Origin: Pseudoalteromonas luteoviolacea
GTDB taxonomy: Bacteria > Pseudomonadota > Gammaproteobacteria > Enterobacterales > Alteromonadaceae
Length of the DNA stretch: 64,000 nt
NCBI RefSeq assembly: GCF_000814765.1
Contig: NZ_JWIC01000010.1
Span: 568,001-632,000 of the forward strand
Reading direction: 5' to 3'
Made by a program: the position numbers and the translations under genes. The notes below the pieces were generated by a model. It did no database searches. It saw nothing but the letters and a program-made list of their open reading frames with translations, and was not told the origin of the DNA. Position 1 is the first letter of the stretch, and every line of letters begins with the position of its first letter. Shown in pieces: positions 1 to 9,095 of the stretch.

Positions 1-224
1 ATTGGGCGCAATATTTAGAGGTGAATAAAGAGGCTATCCCTCTTTTTATTATTTCTGAGCAGAAAAAAGAGGACGATCCACTTTCTATCAGGCCTTTTAC
101 ATCAGAAGATAAAAAGCTGCCGGAACAGGGTGACAGAATTTTGGCTCTCCAACCCCCAAAAATGTCCATCTTAAAGGATACAACGAACAAAGAAACATCT
201 ATTGGAGAAAAGCTCAATAGCTAA
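1..224 (+). CDS. C-terminal end of a probable cation/proton antiporter (5' partial)
   Basis: The frame is open from the first complete codon at base 3 to a TAA at 222-224, so this is the last 73 residues of a gene that begins outside the window. A GTG at 21 is available as a start, but the open frame upstream argues for a tail. The sequence has the pattern of a regulatory C-terminal (RCK/TrkA-C-like) tail, with AIPLFIIS followed by a GDRILAL strand, as found at the end of some CPA-family sodium or potassium/proton antiporters. No membrane segment is visible in this piece. It converges on motX with 9 bases between the stops. The antiporter identity is an inference from a short tail. Confidence 0.5.
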   Translation, partial: WAQYLEVNKEAIPLFIISEQKKEDDPLSIRPFTSEDKKLPEQGDRILALQPPKMSILKDTTNKETSIGEKLNS

Positions 225-233
225 ACACATAAC

Positions 234-857
234 CTAATTCAGCATTCTTGCCCGTTTGATAACACTCTCGGGCATTTTTTGGGCCAGCTTGGCCAATGAT
301 ATTTCTATTTGTTTATGTATTTCTTTATCAGCAACAACCGCATGAAATAGCCAACGATATGCATCTTCGTAATCCCTAGGACTGCCAAACCCTTGATTAA
401 ATAAACCGACTAAACGCAGCTGAGCGTTTAAGTTACCTAATGCTGCGGCTTCTCGTAAATACACAATAGCCATAGACTTATCTGCTTGCACAAGCTGACC
501 GACATCATAATATCTGCCCAATTGCTCAAGTGCTGCGGCTAAACCTTGCTGTGCAGCTTGACGCATATAATACAAACCTAACTCAACATCACGCTCAACA
601 CATACAGCATACGCTAACATGTCACCATACAAGAATTGATAGGAAGGTAAGCCCATTATCTCCGCTCGCGCTTCAATATCTTGGACTAACTGGCAATCGT
701 CGTCTTTTACTCGCTGTAAATGTTTATTATTGTTGATTAAAGTAATCAACTCGTCTTGCGTGTATAAAGGCACCGCTTCAATTTGCTCGTTTGCAACAAG
801 TTGTTCAGTAAAAGAGCAGCCTAATAGCAATAAAGATAGTCGAAGAGTTTTAGTCAT
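234..857 (-). CDS. motX: MotX, sodium-driven flagellar motor protein
   Basis: MotX sits with MotY in the periplasmic T-ring of sodium-driven polar flagella and is needed for the PomA/PomB stator to work. The protein (207 residues from the ATG at 857; a TTG at 869 would add four) has an N-terminal signal peptide, the family's PLYTQDELI and HLQRVKDDDCQLVQDIEARA blocks, and tandem Sel1-type helical repeats over roughly residues 90-180 (AAQQGLAAALEQLGRYY and AAALGNLNAQLRL). Cysteines in DDCQLV and YAVCVERD match the MotX pattern. LLLLGCS in the signal region resembles a lipobox, but the family is normally cleaved by signal peptidase I. No other flagellar gene is in the window. It lies downstream of purA behind a terminator. 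Confidence 0.88.
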   Translation of the reverse strand: MTKTLRLSLLLLGCSFTEQLVANEQIEAVPLYTQDELITLINNNKHLQRVKDDDCQLVQDIEARAEIMGLPSYQFLYGDMLAYAVCVERDVELGLYYMRQAAQQGLAAALEQLGRYYDVGQLVQADKSMAIVYLREAAALGNLNAQLRLVGLFNQGFGSPRDYEDAYRWLFHAVVADKEIHKQIEISLAKLAQKMPESVIKRARMLN

Positions 858-940
858 AATACTTGGCAATTATTTGGAATCTCATAATACGAATACAAAA
901 AGCATACCAAATTCTCGTTCTGAGCATACGCCTGGCACAA

Positions 941-964
941 AAAAAGCTGCCGGAGCAGCTTTTT
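941..964 (-). terminator. Intrinsic terminator after purA
   Basis: A 10-base-pair stem (AAAAAGCTGC / GCAGCTTTTT) with a CGGA loop lies 12 bases beyond the purA stop. Read on the minus strand it ends in a run of seven T. It separates purA from motX, which suggests motX has its own promoter in the roughly 80 bases that follow. Confidence 0.8.
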
Positions 965-975
965 CTTAACTTTGA

Positions 976-2292
976 TTATTCGCCGAATGGGTTGCGAACA
1001 ATCATCGTTTCTACGCGGTCAGGACCTGTTGAAATGATATCAATTGGTACACCGGTAATTTCTTCTAAGCGTTTAATGTAGTTGATCGCAGCTTCTGGAA
1101 GCTGTTCAACAGATGTTGCACCGAACGTATTTTCGCTCCAGCCTGGCATTTCTTCATATACAGGTGTCACTTTCTCGTAACCTTCAGCAGCCAATGGCGT
1201 CACGTTAGTCACTGTGCCATCTTCAAGCTGGTAGCCCGTACAAATCTTAATTGTCTCAACGCCATCAAGTACATCTAGCTTTGTTAAGCAGAAGCCTGTG
1301 ATGCTATTGATTTGGACTGCACGACGCATAGCAACTGCATCAAACCAACCAGTACGACGCAAACGACCTGTCGTTGCACCAAACTCGTGACCTTTTTCAC
1401 CTAAGTGCTTACCAACTGGATCTTGCTTATCTACACCGTCGTAAAGCTCTGTAGGGAAAGGACCTGAACCAACACGTGTTGTGTAGGCTTTTACAATACC
1501 TAGTACATAGTCTAGGTTCAGAGGACCAAAACCAGCACCTGTTGCTACACCACCTGCCGTCGTGTTCGAAGATGTAACATACGGGTAAGTACCGTGGTCG
1601 ATATCAAGCAATGTACCTTGTGCGCCTTCGAATAAGATGTTGTCACCTTTTTCGCGAGTCTGGTCAAGTAGCTCAGTAACATCAACAACCATTGCCTTAA
1701 GGATCTCTGCAATTTCCATCGCATCATCATAGGTCTTCTGGAAATCAACAGGCTCAACTTTGTAATAGTGCTCTAATGAGAAGTTGTGGTATTCAATAAC
1801 TTCTTTAAGCTTCGCAGCGAATTGCTCTGGATTGAATAGGTCGCCAACACGAAGGCCGCGACGTGCAACTTTATCTTCATAAGCTGGACCGATACCACGA
1901 CCAGTTGTACCGATAGCTTTGTTGCCACGTGCCAGTTCACGCGCTTGGTCTAGCGCAACATGGTAAGGAAGAATTAGAGGACATGCTTCACTGATAAGTA
2001 GACGTTCACGCACAGGTACGCCACGCTCTTCAAGCATTTTCACTTCTCGCATTAACGCATCTGGTGCCAATACTACGCCGTTACCAATCACACACTTTAC
2101 GTTATCACGTAAAATACCTGATGGAATTAGGTGTAATACAGTTTTCTCACCATTAATTACCAAAGTATGGCCTGCGTTGTGTCCGCCTTGATAGCGTACA
2201 ACTAAAGAAGCCTTATCCGTAAGTAAGTCTACAACCTTACCTTTACCTTCGTCACCCCATTGGGTGCCTAATACAACGACGTTTTTACCCAT
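976..2292 (-). CDS. purA: Adenylosuccinate synthetase
   Basis: Catalyses the GTP-dependent joining of IMP and aspartate to adenylosuccinate, the first committed step from IMP to AMP, in the cytoplasm. The 438-residue length is close to that of other bacterial PurA proteins. The P-loop-like TQWGDEGKGK lies at residues 10-19, with the catalytic Asp in it, and GGHNAGHT with the catalytic His at 36-43. TGRGIGPAY (about 129-137) and a C-terminal NKXD-like TKLDVLDG are also present. It starts at an ATG. It is set apart from hflC by 185 bases and a terminator, so it is probably transcribed alone. Confidence 0.98.
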   Translation of the reverse strand: MGKNVVVLGTQWGDEGKGKVVDLLTDKASLVVRYQGGHNAGHTLVINGEKTVLHLIPSGILRDNVKCVIGNGVVLAPDALMREVKMLEERGVPVRERLLISEACPLILPYHVALDQARELARGNKAIGTTGRGIGPAYEDKVARRGLRVGDLFNPEQFAAKLKEVIEYHNFSLEHYYKVEPVDFQKTYDDAMEIAEILKAMVVDVTELLDQTREKGDNILFEGAQGTLLDIDHGTYPYVTSSNTTAGGVATGAGFGPLNLDYVLGIVKAYTTRVGSGPFPTELYDGVDKQDPVGKHLGEKGHEFGATTGRLRRTGWFDAVAMRRAVQINSITGFCLTKLDVLDGVETIKICTGYQLEDGTVTNVTPLAAEGYEKVTPVYEEMPGWSENTFGATSVEQLPEAAINYIKRLEEITGVPIDIISTGPDRVETMIVRNPFGE

Positions 2293-2416
2293 TGCAATAT
2301 CACTTAGAAAAAATTAGGCGCAGATTTTACCAGAAAAGGGAGGTGAAAATCACCCTGTTTCGAATGATTTTTCTTCAGTCATTTTGATATTAGATAAAAC
2401 CGTTTGAAATAAATAC

Positions 2417-2445
2417 AAAAAAGCCCGTCATAATGCGGGCTTTTT
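2417..2445 (-). terminator. Intrinsic terminator after hflC
   Basis: The stem AAAAAAGCCCG / CGGGCTTTTT with an 8-base loop is flanked by A-runs and T-runs, so it could work on both strands. It lies 32 bases beyond the hflC stop and closes the long nnr to hflC gene block. The rest of the 2293-2477 gap should hold the purA promoter, but I could not pick out a convincing -35/-10 pair. Confidence 0.8.
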
Positions 2446-2477
2446 ATTTCATTTAAATGACATGGTAAGCGAAAAGG

Positions 2478-3356
2478 CTACTTGCTGTCTTTTTGCTTCA
2501 TGTAGTCAAAGAACTCACTGTCCGGAGAAAGTACCATCACGTCACTTTTGCTTGTGAAAGTTTTCTTATATGCTTCTAAAGAGCGCATAAAACCGAAAAA
2601 CTCAGGATCTTTGTTATATGCTAGCGCATAAATATTTGCCGCTTCAGCGTCACCTTCACCTCGTACTGTACGCGCATTACGCTCAGCATCTGCAAGCATA
2701 ACCGTTACACGGCGGTCAACTTCTGCACGGATTGTCTCAGCCTTCTCTTGACCTTCAGAGCGATGCTCTTTAGCCACTGCGGTACGCTCAGCACGCATAC
2801 GTTGGAAAATAGAGTTACTTACTTCGTTAGGTAAGTTAATCTGCTTCACACGTACATCCAGTACTTCAATACCTAGCTCTTGTGCACTCTCAGACGCCTG
2901 AACAAGCGCTTCTGCCATCAGCTCACTACGTTCACCCGATACAATCTCTTTGATTGTGCGAGAACCAAAGTTTGTTCTTAGGCCGTTGTTTACTTTCTGC
3001 TTAAGTAGTGTTTCTGCATATTGCTTATCACCACGTGCACGCAAGTAATAGTTAGAGAAGTCACTTACGCGCCACTTTACATAAGAGTCAACGATAAGGT
3101 CTTTTTTCTCACTTGTTACAAAGCGATCCGGCGCGCCATCGAGCGTTTGAATACGCGCATCTAAGTGACGAACTTGGCTAAAGAACGGCACTTTAAGGTG
3201 TAAACCTGGTTCGTACACGACCGCATTATCTGAGCTGTCTTTTTGAACCTTACTGAATAATAATACAATCGCTCTTTGTCCTTCAGTCACGACAAAGACT
3301 GAAGAGAACCCTAACAGGGCGAGAAGTATCAAAAAGATAAAACCAAAATTTCTCAT
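2478..3356 (-). CDS. hflC: HflC, FtsH protease modulator
   Basis: With HflK it forms the large membrane complex that encloses the FtsH protease and restrains degradation of membrane proteins. One N-terminal transmembrane segment (FGFIFLILLALLGFSSVFVV, about residues 4-23) is followed by a prohibitin/SPFH domain (EGQRAIVLLF onward) and a charged helical region with QEKAETIRAEVDRR. The ATG at 3356 is preferred because GGGAGA lies about 8 bases before it; a TTG at 3359 just upstream is the alternative. It follows hflK with only three bases between, so the two are co-translated. About 292 residues is a usual length. Confidence 0.96.
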   Translation of the reverse strand: MRNFGFIFLILLALLGFSSVFVVTEGQRAIVLLFSKVQKDSSDNAVVYEPGLHLKVPFFSQVRHLDARIQTLDGAPDRFVTSEKKDLIVDSYVKWRVSDFSNYYLRARGDKQYAETLLKQKVNNGLRTNFGSRTIKEIVSGERSELMAEALVQASESAQELGIEVLDVRVKQINLPNEVSNSIFQRMRAERTAVAKEHRSEGQEKAETIRAEVDRRVTVMLADAERNARTVRGEGDAEAANIYALAYNKDPEFFGFMRSLEAYKKTFTSKSDVMVLSPDSEFFDYMKQKDSK

Positions 3357-3359
3357 CAA

Positions 3360-4523
3360 TTATCTCCCGCTGTTAAAACGATCTTGTGAAAATCTGTCAC
3401 TGCTACTATTCACACTGCTATTTTGAGACTGACCCAGCGTTTGACGTAACTGGTTAATGTCATTTCGACTCGGCAGAGTAACAGGTGAAGACGATTGAGA
3501 TTGCTGCATGATCTTATCAAGTGGCAAGTACATCATGTTATTGCCGCCTTTCACATCAACAATAACCTTAGAACTACGGCCTAAGATTTCTTCCATCGTC
3601 TCAATGTATAAACGCTCACGAGTTACTTGCTTTGCTGCTGCATATTCAGGTAATAGCTTTTCAAAACGAGCCACCTCACCTTGCGCTTCCAAGATAATAC
3701 GTTCTTTATAACCTTCAGCCTCTTGAGTCATACGTGTCACTCGACCACGTGCTCTTGGTTCAATCTCTCTGGCATAAGCTTCTGCTTCACGAATAAAACG
3801 TTGCTCATCTTCTTGTGCTGCAATCGCATCATCAAACGCATCCTTAACTTCTGCAGGAGGACGAGAATCTTTAAAGTTAACGTCTGTGACGATTAAGCCA
3901 AGGTTGTACGGCTCAATGATTTCATTAAGTTCGTCCCAAGTACGTTGACGCACAAGCTCACGGCCTGTTGTCAAAACTTGGTCCATACGCGAGTGACCTA
4001 CAACATAACGTAGTGCACTATCTAATGCTTGTTGCAGACTGTGATCAGCGTCAGTTACACTAAAGCGATATAAAGTCGGGTCAACGACACGGTACTGAAC
4101 TTCAAACTCGACGCTAACCACGTTTTCATCTTCAGTTAGCATGAAGCCCGATGCCGATAATGAACGAACAGCTTCAATATCAATTGGGATCACACGCTCA
4201 ATGAAAGTCATTTTCCAGCGTAAACCAGGCTCCGCAATACGGTCGAACTGCCCAAACTGAAGTACAATACCTCGTTCAGCTTCTTTAACCGTGTAAATAC
4301 CACTGAGTGCCCACACAATTAAAGCAATGATGAAGATGAAGGTGATCCCTGCACCACCAAGCCCGTTTTTATTATTTCCTGGCTTGCCGCCAAATATCCC
4401 ACCGAACTTGTTGTTAAACTTGCGGAATACTTCGTCCAGATCTGGTGGCCCTTGATCTCGTCCACCGCGATTTTTCCACGGGTCGTTATCATTGCCATTA
4501 TTACCCGGTTCGTTCCAGGCCAT
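3360..4523 (-). CDS. hflK: HflK, FtsH protease modulator
   Basis: Partner of HflC in the membrane complex around FtsH. The order is a Gly/Asn/Asp-rich cytoplasmic N-terminus (MAWNEPGNNGNDNDPWKNRG), a transmembrane helix near residues 60-78 (FIFIIALIVWALSGIYTV), an SPFH domain starting EAERGIVLQFGQF, a long coiled coil (DAIAAQEDEQRFIREAEAYA) and a polar Ser/Asn/Gln-rich tail. At 387 residues it matches the family. The ATG start lies 91 bases from hflX and the gene runs directly into hflC. Confidence 0.96.
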   Translation of the reverse strand: MAWNEPGNNGNDNDPWKNRGGRDQGPPDLDEVFRKFNNKFGGIFGGKPGNNKNGLGGAGITFIFIIALIVWALSGIYTVKEAERGIVLQFGQFDRIAEPGLRWKMTFIERVIPIDIEAVRSLSASGFMLTEDENVVSVEFEVQYRVVDPTLYRFSVTDADHSLQQALDSALRYVVGHSRMDQVLTTGRELVRQRTWDELNEIIEPYNLGLIVTDVNFKDSRPPAEVKDAFDDAIAAQEDEQRFIREAEAYAREIEPRARGRVTRMTQEAEGYKERIILEAQGEVARFEKLLPEYAAAKQVTRERLYIETMEEILGRSSKVIVDVKGGNNMMYLPLDKIMQQSQSSSPVTLPSRNDINQLRQTLGQSQNSSVNSSSDRFSQDRFNSGR

Positions 4524-4614
4524 AGCTATACTCCATTGTTATAAAATGAATTAAATTAAATCTAACAAAATTTACCGAATTCTTATAGCGAATTAGGTCG
4601 AATTAGTATTTTTT

Positions 4615-5904
4615 TCAATCTTGAGCAATAAACCGTTCTATTTCCGGCCCTTGTTCTTTTTTCAGGCGCTCCCAATCTGCTTGTGGTAATCGTACATCAA
4701 GCAGCCAATTACCTTGCTCATCATAACTTTCATCACACACAGCATTCAGATTGAACAATGCGCCGCGCAACTTGCCAAAAGCAGGTGGCACAACCAACTG
4801 ATTGCAAAACATTTTCTTAGCAAGTAACTCAGAAATTGCCTGAGATAGCAGCTCTACACCTGTATTTGCCTGAGCAGAAAGCCATACTCTAATTGGTACG
4901 CCGTTTTCATCTCGATCGATCTTTGGCTGTATCTCTTCAACTAAATCTATCTTGTTGTAGACCAATAGTTGAGGGATCTCGTCAGCTTCAATTTCTTCTA
5001 AAACCGATTGTACCTGTTCTATGTTTTCTTTTCTTCTCTGATCTGCCACATCAACAACATGAAGCTGTAAATCGGCTTCTCGTGTTTCAGTTAATGTTGC
5101 TTTAAACGCCGCAACTAGGTCATGAGGTAAATGCCTTATAAAACCTACAGTATCAGCTAAAATAACAGGGCCAACATCGGCTATTTCGAGTTTTCGTAAC
5201 GTTGGATCCAGCGTTGCGAATAGCTGATCTGCCGCATAGACGTCAGAGTTCGTAATTCGGTTGAACAGCGTGGACTTACCCGCATTGGTATAGCCAACTA
5301 ACGACACTGTTGGTATTTCGTTACGGCTTCTCGCTCTGCGGCCTTGCTCTCGAACAACAGCGACTTTATCAAGCCGCTTTCGAATACTCTTAATTCTCTC
5401 TCTGAGTAATCGACGGTCTGTTTCTAGCTGTGTTTCACCGGGACCACGTAAACCAATACCACCTTTTTGCCTTTCTAAGTGTGTCCATCCTCTGATCAAA
5501 CGCGTTGAAATATGCCTAAGCTGAGCTAACTCAACTTGCAACTTACCTTCATGCGTCCTCGCGCGCTGCGCGAAGATATCTAAAATCAGCGTCGTTCTAT
5601 CTAGCACACGACATCGACAAATATGCTCTAAATTTCGTTCTTGAGAAGGACTTAGTTGGTGATTAAATATAATGACGTCTGCTTTATAAGTTCTGACAAT
5701 CTCGGCAATTTCTTCTGCTTTACCGGTACCAACAAATAGTTTGGGGTGAGGTGCTTGACGGCTGCCTTGCACAACCGCCACGCTATTAACACCAGCAGAA
5801 GATACTAGCATTTCCAATTCTTGCAGATCTTCACGATCTCCTTCATTAGGAAACTCTATGTGCACTAAGACTGCCTGTTCGCCGGCTTCATAACGGTCAA
5901 ACAA
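4615..5904 (-). CDS. hflX: HflX, ribosome-associated GTPase
   Basis: HflX is a GTPase that binds 50S subunits and splits stalled or heat-damaged ribosomes. The N-terminal HflX domain holds LFVGTGKAEEIAE; a helical linker carries GIGLRGPGETQLE; the G domain begins near residue 200 with VGYTNAGKST (G1), followed by DTVGFIRHLPH (G3) and YNKIDL (G4). The first codon is TTG: the frame matches the family's MFDRYEAGEQ start, AGGAG lies 8 bases upstream and no ATG or GTG is nearby. It lies 21 bases after hfq in the conserved hfq-hflX-hflK-hflC order. It is 429 residues, the usual size. Confidence 0.96.
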   Translation of the reverse strand: MFDRYEAGEQAVLVHIEFPNEGDREDLQELEMLVSSAGVNSVAVVQGSRQAPHPKLFVGTGKAEEIAEIVRTYKADVIIFNHQLSPSQERNLEHICRCRVLDRTTLILDIFAQRARTHEGKLQVELAQLRHISTRLIRGWTHLERQKGGIGLRGPGETQLETDRRLLRERIKSIRKRLDKVAVVREQGRRARSRNEIPTVSLVGYTNAGKSTLFNRITNSDVYAADQLFATLDPTLRKLEIADVGPVILADTVGFIRHLPHDLVAAFKATLTETREADLQLHVVDVADQRRKENIEQVQSVLEEIEADEIPQLLVYNKIDLVEEIQPKIDRDENGVPIRVWLSAQANTGVELLSQAISELLAKKMFCNQLVVPPAFGKLRGALFNLNAVCDESYDEQGNWLLDVRLPQADWERLKKEQGPEIERFIAQD

Positions 5905-5925
5905 GCAATATGCTCCTAATATCTA

Positions 5926-6189
5926 TTAAAAATTTCCATCTTCGTTTTGTTCTGCGCCTTCATTTCCTTGTGTATTTTGGAAATTTACAGCTCTAGCAGG
6001 AACAACGGTTGAGATAGCATGTTTGTAAACCATTTGGTTCACAGTATTTTCAAGTAAAATTACAAATTGGTCAAAAGACTGGATTTTGCCTTGTAATTTG
6101 ATGCCGTTAACTAAAAAAATTGAAACTGGAATGCGCTCACGACGCAAGACATTCAAAAACGGGTCTTGTAACGATTGGCCTTTTGCCAT
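5926..6189 (-). CDS. hfq: Hfq, RNA chaperone
   Basis: Hexameric Sm-like protein that pairs small RNAs with mRNAs. The 87-residue protein shows the Sm1 motif (QDPFLNVLRRERIPVSIFLV ... FDQFVILLEN) and the Sm2 motif (MVYKHAISTVVP), followed by a short acidic and polar tail (EGAEQNEDGNF), shorter than the E. coli tail. AAGGAT precedes the ATG at good spacing. The 77-base gap to miaA may hold an hfq promoter, as in E. coli where several lie in and before miaA. Confidence 0.97.
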   Translation of the reverse strand: MAKGQSLQDPFLNVLRRERIPVSIFLVNGIKLQGKIQSFDQFVILLENTVNQMVYKHAISTVVPARAVNFQNTQGNEGAEQNEDGNF

Positions 6190-6266
6190 TTTCTTATCCT
6201 TCGTTCTAGGTGTTATTATGTTGAGTTAGTTGAATAAATCAAAACAAATTAATGGTTCAACTACTA

Positions 6267-7184
6267 TTAGCTTAGCGAACTTAAAATTCGTTGCAAGTTT
6301 TCTTGCTCTCCGGTCTCTAGCCAAGTTACATTTGGCCAACTACGAAGCCAGGTCAACTGTCGCTTTGCAAGTTGTCTGGTAGCGGCAATACCTCTGAATA
6401 CCATTTCATCGTAATCGCATTCACCGCTCAAATGCTCCCACATTTGTCGATATCCGACACAACGGATGGACGGCAAATCAGGATGTAAATCATCTCGATT
6501 ATATAAGGCCAAAACTTCGTTTTTAAACCCTTGTTCGAGCATTATTTTAAATCTTTTCTCAATTCGCTCGTGCAGTATTTTACGATCATTTGGCGCAATG
6601 GCAAATTGATGAAAGGTGTAAGGTAGCTCAGGTTGTTTTTGCTTTTGCAATAACGACATGGGCTTTCCTGTTATACGATATACTTCCAGTGCGCGATTTA
6701 TCCGCTGTGAATCATTTTCCGATATTTTTGCAGCTGCATCTGGATCGATCTGAGTCAACTCAGCATGAAGGGCCTGCCACCCTTTTTCTGTCGCTTCTTT
6801 TTCAAGCTGGGCACGCACCACTTCAGAGGCTTCAGGTAAAGGAGATAACCCTTCAATGAGTCCTTTAAAGTACATCATAGTGCCACCGACCAACACAGGG
6901 ACTTTCCCCTGTGCATGAAACTTATCAATGAGTTCGATGGCATCACGACGAAAATCAGCAACAGAGTAACTTTCTCGCGGGTCGATCAAATCGATTAAGT
7001 GATGTGGCGCCTGTGCAAGCTCATTAGCCTCCGGTTTAGCTGTGCCCACATCCATACCTTTGTATACTAGTGCAGAGTCCACACTGATAATTTCAGTATC
7101 TAAATGCTTACATAGCTCTATGGCCAGTGCTGTTTTTCCTGCTGCGGTTGGCCCCATTAGCGTAATGACGGGTTTATTCTGCAA
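6267..7184 (-). CDS. miaA: tRNA dimethylallyltransferase
   Basis: Adds a dimethylallyl group to the N6 of A37 in tRNAs that read UNN codons, the first step to ms2i6A. The P-loop GPTAAGKT lies at residues 11-18, followed by IISVDSALVYKGMDVGTAKP and the conserved GGTMMYFKGL and RIEKRFKIMLEQGF blocks. The first codon is TTG: AAGGG lies 7 bases before it, the mutL stop is one base upstream, and the next Met (residue 10) is only two residues before the P-loop, too close. It is 305 residues, the usual length. Confidence 0.96.
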   Translation of the reverse strand: MQNKPVITLMGPTAAGKTALAIELCKHLDTEIISVDSALVYKGMDVGTAKPEANELAQAPHHLIDLIDPRESYSVADFRRDAIELIDKFHAQGKVPVLVGGTMMYFKGLIEGLSPLPEASEVVRAQLEKEATEKGWQALHAELTQIDPDAAAKISENDSQRINRALEVYRITGKPMSLLQKQKQPELPYTFHQFAIAPNDRKILHERIEKRFKIMLEQGFKNEVLALYNRDDLHPDLPSIRCVGYRQMWEHLSGECDYDEMVFRGIAATRQLAKRQLTWLRSWPNVTWLETGEQENLQRILSSLS

Positions 7185-7185
7185 A

Positions 7186-9093
7186 CTAATACCCTTTTGG
7201 TAATAAATCTAAAATATAACTTGGCTCTATTTTAACGGCTTTTGCCATAATTGCTGCTCTGCTTTTTTGTTTTTTTAGCATTTTTTCACGTGCTTTCACG
7301 AAATGTTGTGAACCAAAGTACCCCTTTGGTGTATTTTTCAACAACCAATCAACCCAAAAATTGAGTGTATCCATATTATTGTTGTTGGTCTGACACGTCT
7401 CAACTAATCGTGAAACACATTGTCCTACATCTACACTATACAAGCTCACAGGCACCTTTTTTACCATGATATGGGTCCCTGAAAACGTTAAATCAAAGCC
7501 AAGTAAGGTCAGCCATGAGTTTACATTATTGATTGCCTCAGACTCTTGCTGAGACTGATTCACTCTCACAGGCAGCAACAGTGCTTTGCCCAACAATGTG
7601 CCATCTGTTTCGATTTGTTCTAACCATAATGTGGATAAACCGTCGCGAGTATGCCCAACCATTAAATTTTCTGCACTTTGCAATAGTACAGCCCCATCAG
7701 GCAGCGCCATCCAAGCTGCTTGTTCAACACGTTGATCCACATGCACATCAGTGTGTTCAACGCTTTGAACTTGAATCGCACCCTCAACAGGACGGTTATC
7801 AGATTCAGTTGTGAAAGCTTGATAAAGCTGATTCACATTAACTTGTTTTGTCTGACCTGTGGCTGAACCTAAACCATCATGGCGAGGCGCTGATTGGTAT
7901 GAGCGACTAGCGTTGCTGCCAAAACCGTTCTCGTTTCTGGAGCTCAGTGATGTCGAGCTTGCCGAAGGCGCCGATCTTGTGGGCGCTTGTCGAAGAGGTG
8001 TTCGATAGGACTGATGCTGCTGCGCTAGCAACGGCTCAATGTCCGGTTCACTCACAGCTAGGCTCGACTCTAATTGACCCCCCTCTTCTGAATAAGGCAT
8101 TACTGAATTACAGGGATCCACAACTTGTTTCACTGCTTGCACAATAAAATCATGGACCAAACGAGCTTGGTGAAATCTCACTTCATGTTTTGCAGGGTGA
8201 ACATTGACATCAACTTGCCTTGGATCTAGCTCTAAATAAATCACAAACCCGGGCGTTTCTTGACTGCCTGTCGCTTCTTCAAAGGCCTGTCGAATGGCAT
8301 GCAAGATCAACTTGTCACGCATCATTCGGCCATTGACATAGGTATATTGTGGTTGAGTATTACTGCCAAGCGGTAATACCCATCCGTATAGCTCTAATCC
8401 CTCATAGCCAGATTCAATAAAACTAGCTTCACGCTGAAATACTCTGCCTGCAACTTGCGCTACACGCTCAATACTGCGAGGATCTTGCTTCGCTCGATAT
8501 TGACGTACAACTTTTTGATTGTGCGTCAACGTTATCGCGATATCAAAACGACTCAATGCAATGCGCTTTACCAATTCATCAATATGACTAAACTCGGTTT
8601 TCTCCGTGCGCAAAAACTTTCTGCGCGCTGGGGTATTAAAAAATAAGTCTTTAACTTCAATTGTGGTACCGTTGGGATGCGCTGTCGGCTGCACTTGCAC
8701 AGCCATATCTCGCCCTTCAGCGCATGCTTGCCAAGCAGTATCTTGAGACTCCGGCTTTGAACTTAATGTCAGTCTAGACACCGAGCTAATTGAAGCCAAA
8801 GCTTCTCCCCTAAAGCCCAAAGAAGCAATGGCTTCCAAATCATCCAAGTTTTTAAGTTTACTGGTGGCATGCCGAGATAGCGCCAGCGCAAGCTCGTCCT
8901 TATAAATACCAGAACCATTATCGCGGATACGAATTAGCTTGTGTCCACCGCGCTCAATGTCGACTTGGATCCGAGTAGCGCCAGCATCAATGCTGTTTTC
9001 TACCAACTCCTTAACAACTGAAGCTGGACGCTCTACCACTTCACCTGCCGCTATTTGGTTAGCCAGCCTTGCTGGTAAAATCTCAATTGCCAT
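7186..9093 (-). CDS. mutL: MutL, DNA mismatch repair protein
   Basis: Links MutS mismatch recognition to strand incision and UvrD unwinding. The N-terminal GHKL ATPase has ENSIDAGAT, DNGSGIYKDE and GFRGEALASI in the first 105 residues, and the transducer domain has NGRMMRDK and DVNVHPAKHEVRF. A low-complexity Ser/Gln-rich linker spans about 345-420, and a C-terminal dimerisation domain follows. I see no DQHA(X)2E(X)4E endonuclease motif, as expected for species where MutH (or no endonuclease) makes the cut. It is 635 residues, lies 2 bases from amiB and is followed at once by miaA. Confidence 0.97.
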   Translation of the reverse strand: MAIEILPARLANQIAAGEVVERPASVVKELVENSIDAGATRIQVDIERGGHKLIRIRDNGSGIYKDELALALSRHATSKLKNLDDLEAIASLGFRGEALASISSVSRLTLSSKPESQDTAWQACAEGRDMAVQVQPTAHPNGTTIEVKDLFFNTPARRKFLRTEKTEFSHIDELVKRIALSRFDIAITLTHNQKVVRQYRAKQDPRSIERVAQVAGRVFQREASFIESGYEGLELYGWVLPLGSNTQPQYTYVNGRMMRDKLILHAIRQAFEEATGSQETPGFVIYLELDPRQVDVNVHPAKHEVRFHQARLVHDFIVQAVKQVVDPCNSVMPYSEEGGQLESSLAVSEPDIEPLLAQQHQSYRTPLRQAPTRSAPSASSTSLSSRNENGFGSNASRSYQSAPRHDGLGSATGQTKQVNVNQLYQAFTTESDNRPVEGAIQVQSVEHTDVHVDQRVEQAAWMALPDGAVLLQSAENLMVGHTRDGLSTLWLEQIETDGTLLGKALLLPVRVNQSQQESEAINNVNSWLTLLGFDLTFSGTHIMVKKVPVSLYSVDVGQCVSRLVETCQTNNNNMDTLNFWVDWLLKNTPKGYFGSQHFVKAREKMLKKQKSRAAIMAKAVKIEPSYILDLLPKGY

Positions 9094-9095
9094 CT